Positions 33,849 to 42,948 of a stretch of DNA of 64,000 nt are shown piece by piece. How positions within the stretch are numbered: position 1 is the first letter of the stretch; each line of letters opens with the position of its first letter. This DNA is from Shinella zoogloeoides (GTDB taxonomy: Bacteria > Pseudomonadota > Alphaproteobacteria > Rhizobiales > Rhizobiaceae): assembly GCF_020883495.1 (NCBI RefSeq), contig NZ_CP086610.1, positions 3,721,501-3,785,500 on the forward strand. The letters run 5' to 3'. Position numbers and translations under genes: made by a program. The notes beneath the pieces are model-generated. The model worked only from the letters and a program-made list of their open reading frames with translations, had not been told where the DNA came from and did no database searches.

Positions 33849-34421
33849 ATGGCGCGCAGCAACAAGGAACGCACCGAGGCGACGCGCCTCGCTTTGATTG
33901 AGGCTGCCCGGCGGCTTTTTGTGGAAAAGGGTTATGCGGAGACGGCGACGCCCGACATCGTGGGGGAAGCCGGGGTGACGCGGGGCGCGCTCTACCACCA
34001 TTTCGAGGACAAGAAGGCGCTCTTCCGCGCCGTTCTGGAGCGCGAGGCGCAAGCCGTGGCGGAGCGCATCGAGGCCGTGTCGGTGCCGGCCGGCACGCCG
34101 CGCGAGGCGCTGCTTCTCGGCGCGTCGGCCTATTTCGACGCCATGGCGGCACCCGGCCGCACGCGCCTTCTGCTTCTCGAAGCCCCCGCCGTGCTCGGCT
34201 TCGAGGGGGCAGGGGCAATCGAACGGGACAATGCCGAAAGCACGCTCGAAACGGGGCTGTCCGCCTTGCTGGGGCCGGATGTCGAGGCGGGGAAACTCGT
34301 GGCGCTCACCGGCCTTCTCTCCGCCGCCTTCGACCGCGCGGCCATCGCCATCGAGGCCGGCGGCGACCGCAAGGCCTATGAGGGGGCGATCGCCGCCCTG
34401 CTGGATGGGCTCAGGGCGTAG
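33849..34421 (+). CDS. TetR/AcrR family regulator
   Basis: 190 residues: HTH A-L-I-E-A-A-R-R-L-F-V-E-K-G-Y-A-E-T-A-T-P-D-I-V with recognition helix T-R-G-A-L-Y-H-H-F-E-D-K-K-A-L-F, then a helical ligand-binding domain. It is divergent from the VOC gene, and the palindromes in the intergenic region support local autoregulation. The end overlaps the 3' end of the convergent nth gene by 11 bp. The ligand is unknown. Confidence 0.9.
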   Translation: MARSNKERTEATRLALIEAARRLFVEKGYAETATPDIVGEAGVTRGALYHHFEDKKALFRAVLEREAQAVAERIEAVSVPAGTPREALLLGASAYFDAMAAPGRTRLLLLEAPAVLGFEGAGAIERDNAESTLETGLSALLGPDVEAGKLVALTGLLSAAFDRAAIAIEAGGDRKAYEGAIAALLDGLRA

Positions 34422-35175
34422 GGCCGAACATCTGCGCCGGCAGCTCGACCAGCGGGGCGGGCACGTCGCAGGTCTTTTCCGGCGACTTGCAGAGATCGGC
34501 GATGACGCAGTGCTCGCATTCCGGCTTGCGCGCCTTGCAACAGTACCGCCCATGCAGGATCAGCCAGTGGTGGGCGTGGTAGAGATATTCGTCGGGGACG
34601 ATGCGCATCAGCTTGTCCTCCACCTCGTCCGGCGTCTTGCCGGGGGCGAGGAGCAGCCGGTTGGCGATGCGGAAGATATGCGTGTCGACCGCCATCGTCG
34701 CATGCCCGAAGGCCATGGAGAGCACGACATTGGCCGTCTTGCGGCCGACGCCGGGCAGCATCACCAGTTCCTCGCGGGTGCGTGGCACTTCGCTGCCGAA
34801 GCGCTCGACCAGCATCCGGCTGAGCGCGATGACGTTCTTGGCCTTGTTGCGGTAGAGGCCGATGGTCTTGATGTATTCGCGGACCTTCTCCTCGCCGAGA
34901 TCAAGCATCTTCTCCGGCGTGTCGGCGATCTTGAAGAGCGCGCGCGTCGCCTTGTTGACGCCGGCATCCGTCGCCTGCGCGGAAAGCGCCACGGCGACGA
35001 CGAGCGTGAACGGGTTCACATGCTCCAGCTCGCCCTTGGGTTCCGGCCGCTGGATGGAGAAGCGCCGGAACATCTCCTTCAGCTCGTCCTGCGAATAGAG
35101 GCTTTTCACCCGCGCGGGCGCCTTGCGGCGCGGCGGCGCCGAGGGCGTTTTCTTCCGGGTCTTCACGCTGTCCAT
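34411..35175 (-). CDS. nth: Endonuclease III
   Basis: A 254-residue base-excision DNA glycosylase/AP lyase for oxidised pyrimidines. It has the helix-hairpin-helix L-P-G-V-G-R-K-T-A with catalytic Lys, catalytic Asp in V-D-T-H-I-F-R, and the [4Fe-4S] cluster C-x6-C-x2-C-x5-C at the C-terminus (C-K-A-R-K-P-E-C-E-H-C-V-I-A-D-L-C). The N-terminus carries an extra basic tail of about 25 residues compared with E. coli Nth, common in rhizobia. It is divergent from the DUF2244 gene. Confidence 0.96.
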   Translation of the reverse strand: MDSVKTRKKTPSAPPRRKAPARVKSLYSQDELKEMFRRFSIQRPEPKGELEHVNPFTLVVAVALSAQATDAGVNKATRALFKIADTPEKMLDLGEEKVREYIKTIGLYRNKAKNVIALSRMLVERFGSEVPRTREELVMLPGVGRKTANVVLSMAFGHATMAVDTHIFRIANRLLLAPGKTPDEVEDKLMRIVPDEYLYHAHHWLILHGRYCCKARKPECEHCVIADLCKSPEKTCDVPAPLVELPAQMFGPTP

Positions 35176-35241
35176 GATGCCTCCGATGCGGGCCGCAAAA
35201 CCGCTACACAGTCCCGCGCGGCTTGCTTATAATCAAGCGTC

Positions 35242-35742
35242 ATGACCCAAGGCAACGCCGACATCACGATGAACGACCGGCCGGTCTTCTCCGCCGAGCT
35301 GCATCCCTATCGCTCGCTGGGGCGGAACGGGCACCGCGTCTTCTTCCTCATCGCGGGCGCGCTCAGTTTCGCCCATATGGCCGTCTTCATGATTTCCGGC
35401 GCCTGGCCGGTGGTCATGTTCTTCGGCGCGGATTTCCTCATCCTCTTCGGCGCTTTCTGGCTGAACAACCGGGCGGCAAAGGCGAAGGAGATCGTCTCGC
35501 TATCGCGCACCAATATCTCGATCCGCAAGATCACCCCGTCCGGCAAGGAAACGGAGTTCGTCTTCAACCCGTTTTGGGCGCGCTTCCTCGTCTCGCGCAA
35601 GCCGAAGATCGGCATCACCGCGATGCATCTGAGGGGCAACGGCCGAGAGACCGATATCGGCGCTTTTCTGCCGCTCGACGACCGCGAGCGCTTCGCCTCG
35701 GCCTTTTCCGGCGCGCTGGCGCGGGTGAAACGCGGTTATTGA
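35242..35742 (+). CDS. DUF2244 domain membrane protein
   Basis: 166 residues: a cytosolic start with P-V-F-S-A-E-L-H-P-Y-R-S-L-G, two close transmembrane helices (about 33-75) and a soluble beta-rich C-terminal part (N-P-F-W-A-R-F, L-P-L-D-D-R-E-R-F-A). This matches the DUF2244 family of alphaproteobacterial inner-membrane proteins often found near nth or cytochrome oxidase genes; the function is unknown. A Met at residue 10 (35269) is an alternative start. It is divergent from nth (66 bp). Confidence 0.8.
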   Translation: MTQGNADITMNDRPVFSAELHPYRSLGRNGHRVFFLIAGALSFAHMAVFMISGAWPVVMFFGADFLILFGAFWLNNRAAKAKEIVSLSRTNISIRKITPSGKETEFVFNPFWARFLVSRKPKIGITAMHLRGNGRETDIGAFLPLDDRERFASAFSGALARVKRGY

Positions 35743-35811
35743 AAGGCCCCGCAGGAAACGGGTGGCGGCCACGCCGGGGGCGTGCTTTTCTGGCGGCACA
35801 GGAGAAAAGCG

Positions 35812-36684
35812 ATGAATATTGCCGCGACTTTGCAAACCGACATCACGCCCGAGGGCGACGACTATGCGACCGTCCGCCGGGTCATCGAGATGATCACCGA
35901 GGACTACCGCGACCAGCCGGGGCTTGAAGACATTGCCGGCCGGCTCGGCCAGTCGCCGACGCAGTTGCAGAAGACCTTCACCCGCTGGGCCGGTCTTTCG
36001 CCCAAGGCCTTCCTGCAGGCCGTCACGCTCGACCATGCCAAGCGCCTTCTGCGCCAGGAAGAGCTGCCGCTGCTCGAAACGAGCTTCGAGGTGGGCCTTT
36101 CCGGTCCCGGCCGGCTGCATGATCTCTTCGTCACGCATGAGGCCATGTCGCCCGGCGAGTGGAAGGCGCGCGGCGCGGGCCTGACGATCCGTTACGGCTT
36201 CCACCCCTCGCCCTTCGGCCGGGCGCTGGTCATGATCACCGACCGCGGCCTTGCCGGCCTCGCCTTCACCGACGAGCCGGGCGGCATGGACGCCTTCGAG
36301 GACATGTCTTCGCGCTGGCCGAATGCCCATTATGTCGAGGACAGCGATGCGACGGCCCCTTACGCGGCGCGTGTCTTCGACCCCAAGCGCTGGGACCCCA
36401 AGGAGCCGCTGCGCGTGGTGCTGATCGGCTCGGATTTCCAGGTCCGCGTCTGGCAGGCGCTGCTGCGCATCCCCATGGGCTGCGCCGTCACCTATTCCTC
36501 CATCGCCGAGGGCCTCGGCCAGCCGACCGCCTCGCGCGCCGTCGGCGCGGCGGTCGGCCGCAACCCCATTTCCTTCGTGGTTCCCTGCCACCGGGCGCTG
36601 GGCAAGAGCGGCGCGCTGACCGGCTATCACTGGGGCCTCACGCGCAAGCGCGCCATGCTGGGCTGGGAATCGGGCAAGGCCTGA
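35812..36684 (+). CDS. AraC-type HTH fused to methylated-DNA-[protein]-cysteine S-methyltransferase (Ada-like)
   Basis: 290 residues. An AraC-like DNA-binding domain (about 18-115, with L-E-D-I-A-G-R-L-G-Q-S-P-T-Q-L-Q-K-T-F) is joined to an O6-alkylguanine transferase domain (about 125-290) whose acceptor C259 lies in F-V-V-P-C-H-R. E. coli Ada's N-terminal zinc/phosphotriester-acceptor domain (four Cys) is absent, so the methyl-phosphotriester switch that turns Ada into an activator cannot operate here. The protein may still repair O6-methylguanine and bind DNA. GGAG precedes the ATG at 35812. It is monocistronic, with a strong terminator. Confidence 0.9.
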   Translation: MNIAATLQTDITPEGDDYATVRRVIEMITEDYRDQPGLEDIAGRLGQSPTQLQKTFTRWAGLSPKAFLQAVTLDHAKRLLRQEELPLLETSFEVGLSGPGRLHDLFVTHEAMSPGEWKARGAGLTIRYGFHPSPFGRALVMITDRGLAGLAFTDEPGGMDAFEDMSSRWPNAHYVEDSDATAPYAARVFDPKRWDPKEPLRVVLIGSDFQVRVWQALLRIPMGCAVTYSSIAEGLGQPTASRAVGAAVGRNPISFVVPCHRALGKSGALTGYHWGLTRKRAMLGWESGKA

Positions 36685-36690
36685 AATGCA

Positions 36691-36716
36691 AAAAGGCCGG
36701 CGAAAGCCGGCCTTTT
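36691..36716. terminator. Bidirectional intrinsic terminator
   Basis: AAAAGGCCGGC-GAAA-GCCGGCCTTTT, perfect 11-bp arms with a GNRA-type loop, lies between the convergent AraC-MGMT and gpmA genes. It can serve both strands. Confidence 0.85.
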
Positions 36717-36741
36717 CCGTTGGAGGTGGTGGGCGAAGCGC

Positions 36742-37377
36742 TCAATGCGCGCCCGACATGTCCCCGAGAACGTCCTTCGACTTCACCGTCGAATCGGCGT
36801 TGAGCGTGTAGACCATCGGCACGCCGGTCGCGAGGTTGAGCTTCAGGATCTCATCCTTCGTCAGCTTGTCCAGCACCATGACGAGCGAGCGCAGCGAGTT
36901 GCCGTGCGCGGCGACCAGCACCTTTTCGCCGCGCAGCACGCGGGGCAGGATGTCCGTGAGATAGTAGGGCCAGACGCGTGCGCCGGTGTCGCGCAGGCTT
37001 TCGCCGCCCGGCGGCGGAATGTCGTAGGAGCGGCGCCAGATATGGACCTGCTCCTCGCCCCACTTGGCGCGCGCATCGTCCTTGTTGAGGCCGGAGAGGT
37101 CGCCGTAGTCGCGCTCGTTGAGGGCCTGGTCGCGGATCGTCTCGAGGCCGGGCTGGCCGATCTCGTCGAGGATGAGCTTCAGCGTCTTCTGCGCGCGGGT
37201 GAGGTCGGAGGTGAAGGCGATGTCGAACGTGATGCCGGTTTCGGCCAGCGCCTTGCCGCCGGTCCTGGCTTCCTCGACGCCGAGTTCGGTCAGGTCGGGA
37301 TCGCGCCAGCCGGTGAAGAGGTTTTTCAGGTTCCATTCGCTCTGGCCGTGGCGAACGAGGACGAGGGTTCCGCTCAT
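36742..37377 (-). CDS. gpmA: 2,3-bisphosphoglycerate-dependent phosphoglycerate mutase
   Basis: A 211-residue glycolytic enzyme interconverting 3- and 2-phosphoglycerate. It has the phospho-His motif [10 protein letters not shown] at the N-terminus, [11 protein letters not shown] (substrate Glu/Arg), P-P-P-G-G-E-S-L and the second His in [10 protein letters not shown]. It is shorter than the E. coli enzyme (250) because of the reduced insert seen in alphaproteobacterial GpmA. It lies 23 bp downstream of dapB, in the same minus-strand operon. Confidence 0.95.
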   Translation of the reverse strand: MSGTLVLVRHGQSEWNLKNLFTGWRDPDLTELGVEEARTGGKALAETGITFDIAFTSDLTRAQKTLKLILDEIGQPGLETIRDQALNERDYGDLSGLNKDDARAKWGEEQVHIWRRSYDIPPPGGESLRDTGARVWPYYLTDILPRVLRGEKVLVAAHGNSLRSLVMVLDKLTKDEILKLNLATGVPMVYTLNADSTVKSKDVLGDMSGAH

Positions 37378-37400
37378 ATGGTCTGTCTCCTGACGCTGAT

Positions 37401-38219
37401 TTAGTTGAGCCCGAGCACGTCGAGCATGGAATAGAGGCCGGGCTTCCTGTCGCGCGCCCAGAGCGCTGCCTTGACCGCGCCGCGGGCGAAGATCGAGCGG
37501 TCCGTCGCGCTGTGCGACAGCGTCACCGTCTCGCCCTCGCCGGCAAGCAGCACCGAATGTTCGCCGATGACGGAACCGCCGCGCAGCGTGGCGAAGCCGA
37601 TCGTGCCGGTGGGGCGCGGGCCGGTATGGCCGTCGCGCACGCGCACGGAATTGTCCGCCAGCGCAATGCCGCGGCCCTTCGCGGCGGCGTTGCCGAGCAG
37701 CAGCGCAGTGCCGGAGGGAGCGTCGACCTTGTGCTTGTGGTGCATTTCCAGCACCTCGATATCCCAGTCGGCGGCGTCGAGCGCGCGGGCGGCCGTCTCG
37801 GTCAGAACGCCGAGCAGGTTGATGCCGAGGCTCATATTGCCGGACTTGACGATGCGGGCATGGCGGGCGGCGGCCCTGATCTTCTCGTCGTCGGCGGCCG
37901 AGCAGCCGGTGGTGCCGACGACATGCACGATGCGCGCCTGCGCGGCGAGGCCGGAAAATTCGACGGTCGCGGTCGGGGCGGTGAAATCGAGCACGCCTTC
38001 GGCCGCCACGAAGGCTTCCAGCGGCTTGTCGGTGACGGGAACGCCGATGGGGCCGAGGCCGGCGAGTTCCCCCGCATCGCGGCCGACGAAGGGCGACCCC
38101 TCACGCTCGATGGCGGCAAAGACCTCCGCGCCCTCGATGGCGTGGATGGTGCGGATGAGCGTCTGGCCCATGCGGCCCGCAGCGCCCACGACGACCAGCT
38201 TCATTGCGTTGCCGCTCAT
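37401..38219 (-). CDS. dapB: 4-hydroxy-tetrahydrodipicolinate reductase
   Basis: A 272-residue NAD(P)H enzyme of lysine and meso-diaminopimelate synthesis. It has the nucleotide loop G-A-A-G-R-M-G-Q, the catalytic [13 protein letters not shown] (His and Lys), and V-G-T-T-G-C-S. Length matches the family. A Met at residue 6 (38204) before K-L-V-V-V-G is an alternative start. It sits between the ABC exporter gene (21 bp upstream) and gpmA, all on the minus strand and probably one transcript. Confidence 0.96.
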   Translation of the reverse strand: MSGNAMKLVVVGAAGRMGQTLIRTIHAIEGAEVFAAIEREGSPFVGRDAGELAGLGPIGVPVTDKPLEAFVAAEGVLDFTAPTATVEFSGLAAQARIVHVVGTTGCSAADDEKIRAAARHARIVKSGNMSLGINLLGVLTETAARALDAADWDIEVLEMHHKHKVDAPSGTALLLGNAAAKGRGIALADNSVRVRDGHTGPRPTGTIGFATLRGGSVIGEHSVLLAGEGETVTLSHSATDRSIFARGAVKAALWARDRKPGLYSMLDVLGLN

Positions 38220-38240
38220 GTCTTGCGTCCTGTCCCGTAA

Positions 38241-40034
38241 TTACGTGCCCGTATTGCCGACGGGTGCTTGAAGGTTGTTGAGGCGAGCGTAAAGGCCGTT
38301 TTCGCGGGCCGCAAGCGCCGCATGCGTGCCCTCCTCGGCGACCATGCCGTCCTGCATCACGATGATCTTGTCGGCGCGCACGACGGTCGACAGGCGATGG
38401 GCGATGACGACGACGGTGCGCCCGCTCATCGCCTCGTCCAGCGCCTTCTGCACGGCCTGTTCCGACTCGGTGTCGAGCGCGGAGGTCGCCTCGTCGAGCA
38501 GGAGGATCGGCGCATTGCGCACCAGGGCGCGGGCAATCGACAGCCGCTGGCGCTGGCCGCCCGAAAGCGTCACGCCGTTTTCGCCGACGGGCGTGTCGTA
38601 GCCGAGCGGCTGGGCGAGGATGAAGTCGTGTGCATAGGCGTGGCGCGCCGCTTCCTCGATTTCAGTGTCCGTCGCGTCCGGCCGGCCGTAGCGGATATTG
38701 TCGCGGATCGTGCCCTCGAAGAGATAGGGCTGCTGGGAAACGTAGGCGATGCCGTTGCGGAGCGACTGCTTGGTCACATGGGCGATGTCCTGCCCGTCGA
38801 TCAGGATCGCGCCTTCCGCCGGATCGTAGAAGCGCGGGATGAGGCTGATCACGGTGGATTTGCCCGCGCCGGACGGGCCGACAAGCGCCGTCGTCCTGCC
38901 GCCCTCGGCGGTGAAGGAGACGCCCTTGAGGATGGTCTCGCTCTCCGAATAGCCGAAGCGCACATTGTCGAAGCGGATCGTCGCATCGGTAATGGTGAGC
39001 GGTTTGGCGTCGGCAAGGTCGGCCTGGCGCGGCTTGAGGTCGAGGATCTCGTAGATCATGCGCGCATTGACGGCGGCGCGCTCCAGCGAGACCTGCAGGC
39101 GGGCGAGGCGGCGGGCCGGATCGTAGGCCATCAGCAGCGCGGCGACGAAGGCGAAGAAGGCGCCCGGCATCACGCCGGCATAGATCGAGCGATAGGCGGC
39201 ATAGGCGAGAACGCCGGAAATGGCGAAGCCCGCGAAGGTCTCGGTCATCGGCGCCGTGCGCTCGGTCAGCCGCGCGATGCGGTTGGAGCGGCTTTCGGCC
39301 TCGCCGATGATGGCTTCCACCTTGGTCTTCAGCTCGGTCTCCATGGTGAAGGCCTTGACGATGGTGATGCCCTGGATCGTCTCCTGCATGGCGCCGAGAA
39401 CGTGGCTGTTCAGCTCCACTGCCTCGCGCGTCGCGTTGCGCAGGCGCTTGGAAACGTAGCGCAGGCCCAGCAGCAGCGGCGGCGCGACGACGAAGACGAG
39501 CAGCGTCAGCAACCAGTCCTTGGAGATCATCACGCCGATCAGCGCGACGAGGGTCAGCACGTCGCGGGCAAGGGACGTCACCGTCATGTTCAGCACGTCG
39601 CGGATGCCGGTGACGTTCTGGCTGATCTGGGCGGCGAGATAGGCCGAGCGCGATTCGTTGTAGTAGCTGACGCTGAGCGCCATCAGGTGCGAATAGAGCC
39701 GGCGCTGGTAGCGCGCCACGATGTTGTTGCCGATCTTGGAGAGGATGACGGCTTCGTAATAGGTTGCGATGCCGCGCAGCACGAAGGCGGCGAAGATCGC
39801 GCCGCAGATGATCATGACGAGGTCGGCGCGTTTGTTGGCGAAGGCCTCGTTGACCACCGATTCCATGATCCAGGCGGTAAAGGCGGTCGTCAGCGCCACG
39901 ACCACGAGGCAGCCGATGGCCATGGCGTAGCCGCGCACATGCTCGCGGCCGTTTTCGGCGATGACACGCTTGAGCACGGTGGCGACGGTGTCGGCGCTGA
40001 CGGAATGGCGCTCGTTGCGACTCTTATCGGCCAA
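38241..40034 (-). CDS. ABC exporter, fused permease and ATPase (MsbA-like)
   Basis: A 597-residue half-transporter. Six transmembrane helices (about 45-330, ABC_membrane fold) are followed by a nucleotide-binding domain with Walker A G-P-S-G-A-G-K-S-T, Q-loop Q-Q-P-Y-L-F, signature L-S-G-G-Q-R-Q-R, Walker B I-L-L-L-D-E-A-T-S-A-L-D and the H-loop I-A-H-R-L-S-T. The layout fits lipid A/lipid or drug exporters; the substrate is not certain. The best start is TTG at 40034 (L-A-D-K-S-R-N-E) with GGAAG 8 bases upstream; an upstream TTG at 40076 is less likely. It is first in the exporter-dapB-gpmA operon. Confidence 0.9.
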   Translation of the reverse strand: MADKSRNERHSVSADTVATVLKRVIAENGREHVRGYAMAIGCLVVVALTTAFTAWIMESVVNEAFANKRADLVMIICGAIFAAFVLRGIATYYEAVILSKIGNNIVARYQRRLYSHLMALSVSYYNESRSAYLAAQISQNVTGIRDVLNMTVTSLARDVLTLVALIGVMISKDWLLTLLVFVVAPPLLLGLRYVSKRLRNATREAVELNSHVLGAMQETIQGITIVKAFTMETELKTKVEAIIGEAESRSNRIARLTERTAPMTETFAGFAISGVLAYAAYRSIYAGVMPGAFFAFVAALLMAYDPARRLARLQVSLERAAVNARMIYEILDLKPRQADLADAKPLTITDATIRFDNVRFGYSESETILKGVSFTAEGGRTTALVGPSGAGKSTVISLIPRFYDPAEGAILIDGQDIAHVTKQSLRNGIAYVSQQPYLFEGTIRDNIRYGRPDATDTEIEEAARHAYAHDFILAQPLGYDTPVGENGVTLSGGQRQRLSIARALVRNAPILLLDEATSALDTESEQAVQKALDEAMSGRTVVVIAHRLSTVVRADKIIVMQDGMVAEEGTHAALAARENGLYARLNNLQAPVGNTGT

Positions 40035-40154
40035 TGGCTTGACTTCCCTGCACGATCTCGACGGCGGCCGGCGCAAACCGGCCCGTTGGCCGCTCTATAG
40101 GGGGTCGGTCCGCCTTTGGCGAGTCCGCGCGGCGGCGAAGCGTCACCGAGGCCG

Positions 40155-41180
40155 TCACCTTTTCCAGTGGCGTCCCTCGGTTGCAACACCGAAGCGGTCC
40201 GGCATGCGGGCGAAGGCGGCAAGGCCGGCAAGCGCGGCGACGGGGTGAGTGACGACATAGGTCGGGATGGAGGCGAGGAGCGCGCTGTGCGGGGCCTTGT
40301 CCTCGAAGGCCGCGCGGAATTCCGGCCCGCGCAGCGCCGGAAGGATTTTCTGCGAGATGCCGCCGGCCAGGAACACGCCGCCCTTGGCCATGAAGATCAT
40401 CGCCATGTCGCCGGCGACGCGGCCGAGATAGGTCGAGAACAGCGAGACGGTCTCGATGGCCATGCGGTCGTCCTGCGCCAGCGCCTTGGCGGTCACGTCG
40501 GCGGGCGTTGCAAGCGTCGCGTCGACGCCGTCGGCGGCGGCGATGGCGTGGTAGATGTTCATGATGCCGCGCCCGCACAGAAGCTGCTCGGCGGAGATGC
40601 GGCCCTCGATGGGTTCGAGGAACGGCCAGATCTGGTAGTCGCGCTCGCTGCGCGGGCCGACATCGACATGTCCGCCTTCGCCGGGAACAGGAATCCAGCT
40701 ATGGCGCGCATGGACGAGGCCGGCCACGCCGAGGCCGGTGCCGGGGCCGAGCACGGCGCGCGAGGCCGAATGACGCTCGATGCCGGGGCCGATCTTCTCG
40801 CGGTCATCGTCGCCGAGCGAGGCGACGGCGAGCGCCTGCGCCTCGAAATCGTTGACCAGCACCACATCCTCGAAGCCGAGATTGGCGATCATGTCGCGCG
40901 GGCGCACCACCCAGGGGCAATTGGTCAGCGGCACCTCGTCGCCCTCGATGGGGCCGGCGAGCGCCAGAATCGCCGAGCGCGGCTGCACCGAGGTCGTGTC
41001 GAGAATGCAGCGCTGCAGCGCGTCGTCGATATTCGGGAAATCGGCCGTCTGGACGATGGGGAACTGCTTTGGCTCGGCGAAGGCGTCGATCAGCAGCGCG
41101 AAGCGCGCATTGGTGCCGCCGATATCGCCGACGAGGATGGGGAAGGGGAGGTTCGTGTCGTTGTCGCCCGGCCGTGCCAT
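40155..41180 (-). CDS. glk: Glucokinase
   Basis: A 341-residue cytosolic Glk of the bacterial ROK-distant group (family 1), which phosphorylates glucose for the Entner-Doudoroff/pentose pathways. It has the phosphate loop [14 protein letters not shown], catalytic Asp in [20 protein letters not shown] and P-G-E-G-G-H-V-D. The ATG at 41180 is chosen over a TTG one codon earlier. It follows mgsA by 50 bp on the same strand, so a glycolytic kinase and the methylglyoxal bypass enzyme are probably co-transcribed. Confidence 0.94.
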   Translation of the reverse strand: MARPGDNDTNLPFPILVGDIGGTNARFALLIDAFAEPKQFPIVQTADFPNIDDALQRCILDTTSVQPRSAILALAGPIEGDEVPLTNCPWVVRPRDMIANLGFEDVVLVNDFEAQALAVASLGDDDREKIGPGIERHSASRAVLGPGTGLGVAGLVHARHSWIPVPGEGGHVDVGPRSERDYQIWPFLEPIEGRISAEQLLCGRGIMNIYHAIAAADGVDATLATPADVTAKALAQDDRMAIETVSLFSTYLGRVAGDMAMIFMAKGGVFLAGGISQKILPALRGPEFRAAFEDKAPHSALLASIPTYVVTHPVAALAGLAAFARMPDRFGVATEGRHWKR

Positions 41181-41230
41181 CAAGCTGTCCCGTTCTCTAT
41201 GTGTGGTGGTCTGCTTCCGCTAGGTTGCCG

Positions 41231-41611
41231 TCAATCGGCCGCGAAGTCGAGGAGCTGTTCGGCCGTCGCCCGGTTCAGCGCCATCGGAATGTCGTAGACG
41301 ATGGCAAGCCGCATCAACGCCTTCACGTCCACGTCATGCGGCATGGGGGTGAGCGGGTCGACGAAGAAGATGAGGAGATCGACCTCGCCGGTCGCGATGA
41401 GCGCGCCGATCTGCTGGTCGCCGCCGAGCGGGCCGCTCTTCAGGCGCGTCACGTCGAGGCCGGGGCAGGCCTCCAGCACGCGGCCGCCGGTCGTGCCGGT
41501 CGCCACGATCTTCGCCTGGGACAGCACCTTTTCGTGCTGCGCGGCAAAGGCCGCCATGTCGTCCTTCTTCTCGTCATGCGCGATGAGCGCAATGCATTTC
41601 CGGCGCGACAT
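41231..41611 (-). CDS. mgsA: Methylglyoxal synthase
   Basis: A 126-residue enzyme converting dihydroxyacetone phosphate to methylglyoxal and phosphate. It has [10 protein letters not shown] at the N-terminus, T-G-T-T-G phosphate site, [10 protein letters not shown] with the catalytic Asp, and [11 protein letters not shown]. It is about 25 residues shorter than E. coli MgsA at the C-terminus but keeps all core motifs. It lies just upstream of glk in the same direction. The bypass could relieve sugar-phosphate stress when phosphate is low. Confidence 0.94.
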   Translation of the reverse strand: MSRRKCIALIAHDEKKDDMAAFAAQHEKVLSQAKIVATGTTGGRVLEACPGLDVTRLKSGPLGGDQQIGALIATGEVDLLIFFVDPLTPMPHDVDVKALMRLAIVYDIPMALNRATAEQLLDFAAD

Positions 41612-41658
41612 GGGCGTTCCTCGACGGGGAATTTAAATCGATTTGAACGCCTTATACA

Positions 41659-41690
41659 AAAGCGGCGGGACCTTGGAAAGCCCCGCCGCC
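41659..41690 (-). terminator. Intrinsic terminator of mepA
   Basis: On the minus strand GCGGCGGG (41682-41689) pairs with CCCGCCGC (41662-41669) across a 12-base loop and is followed by TTTT. It lies 8-40 bp after the mepA stop codon. Confidence 0.7.
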
Positions 41691-41697
41691 GGATCGG

Positions 41698-42768
41698 TTA
41701 CTGGAAGGGGCGCGGAATGGGGATCGGCACGATGGCCGGCAGCGCCGTGTCGGCGGCGATCACCGATTCGATGCTGGCGCCGCCCGCATCCGCCCCGCCG
41801 TTCGAAAAGGCGAGCGCGGTCGAGGTGCCGCCATTGCCCTGATAGGTCACTTCCATCTCGGAAGAGGGCGAGGCGCTGGCGAGAACCGTGCCGCAGGCTT
41901 TCGGCAGGTCCGACATCTTCACGTACCAGGGTTTTAGGGGCTTGGCGTCCTTCTTCGGCTTGGGCTTTTCCCAGGGCTCCTTGGTGAACCACCAGGCGAG
42001 CGATTTATCGCAGCCGTCGCCGGCCGGCACCCGCGCCTGCGGCTTGCAGCCCGCCGCGCCTTCCGGGCACTTGATGCGGATATGGAAGTGCTCGTCATGG
42101 CCGTAGATCGGCCGCACCTTGCCGAGCAGCGAGCGGTCGCCCTGCCAGGTTTCGCAGAGCTTCTTCTTGATCGCCGGATTGACGAAGACGCGGTCCACCT
42201 GCGGATAGCTCGCCGCCTTCATGACGAGGCGGGCATGAGTGGCGGTCCAGCGGCGCGAATCGACCGTCAGGAACTTGCTCTTGTCGAGCATGGAGGTGAA
42301 GGGCAGCTTTTCCCGCTCCTCGGCGGACATGCGATGGTCCGGCATGGGCGTGAACCAGATATCGGCGTCGAGGCCCACCTGATGGGAGGCATGGCCCGAG
42401 AGCATCGGCCCGCCGCGCGGCTGCGAGATATCCCCGAGCAGGAGGCCCGGCCAGCCGAGCTGCCGTGCATCCTGCGAGAATTGCTCCAGCAGCGCGATCA
42501 TGTTGGGGTGGCCCCAGCGCCGGTTGCGCGACAGGCGCATCGCCTGCCAGGCCGGGCCGTCCGTCGGGATCGCCACCGCACCGGCAATGCAGCCCTTGGC
42601 GTAGGAGCCATAGGGATTGGTCGCCATCTTCGCCGGCAGGCGCTTGGAACCGAAGAGTTCCTTGGCCGGCCGCTCCTCGGCCGCGAGCGGCGTGGCGAGC
42701 GCGGTCAGCGCAAGGCCGGCGGCGAGGAGGCAGGTGGTCAGGCGGGAAAGCATGGAATGGGCTGGCAT
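41698..42768 (-). CDS. mepA: Penicillin-insensitive murein endopeptidase (MepA)
   Basis: A 356-residue periplasmic zinc LAS-fold peptidase that cuts D-alanyl-meso-DAP crosslinks. A signal peptide (about 1-30) is followed by the MepA domain with G-S-Y-A-K-G-C, M-L-S-G-H-A-S-H-Q-V-G-L-D-A-D-I-W (zinc His and Asp) and the late G-H-D-E-H-F-H-I-R zinc motif, plus conserved Cys pairs. The C-terminal 80 residues are Lys/Pro- then Gly/Ala/Ser-rich and beyond the E. coli length (274). The start at 42768 (M-P-A-H-S-M) is preferred; Met at 42753 is possible. It is divergent from yejA. Confidence 0.93.
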   Translation of the reverse strand: MPAHSMLSRLTTCLLAAGLALTALATPLAAEERPAKELFGSKRLPAKMATNPYGSYAKGCIAGAVAIPTDGPAWQAMRLSRNRRWGHPNMIALLEQFSQDARQLGWPGLLLGDISQPRGGPMLSGHASHQVGLDADIWFTPMPDHRMSAEEREKLPFTSMLDKSKFLTVDSRRWTATHARLVMKAASYPQVDRVFVNPAIKKKLCETWQGDRSLLGKVRPIYGHDEHFHIRIKCPEGAAGCKPQARVPAGDGCDKSLAWWFTKEPWEKPKPKKDAKPLKPWYVKMSDLPKACGTVLASASPSSEMEVTYQGNGGTSTALAFSNGGADAGGASIESVIAADTALPAIVPIPIPRPFQ

Positions 42769-42794
42769 TATCCGGTCTCGAAGTCGCAATGGTT

Positions 42795-42822
42795 GCGAAA
42801 GGTTAAAGGATCATCCTTTCGC
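42795..42822. promoter_or_regulatory. Inverted repeat in the mepA-yejA divergent promoter region
   Basis: GCGAAAGG (42795-42802) and CCTTTCGC (42815-42822) are perfect inverted copies. An inner alternative palindrome, AAAGGAT-C-ATCCTTT, occupies 42805-42819. Either could be an operator. No regulator is encoded beside it. Confidence 0.4.
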
Positions 42823-42948
42823 TAAAGTGAATCTCCGGCCGCAATAGGCGTGGCAAAAACCGCCGCTTTCATGGCGGGCCTGTCATTTGCCCGGATTTTG
42901 CCTATTCTCTCGCCCATGCTTCGGCAGAGGATATGAAAGGGAATCGGA

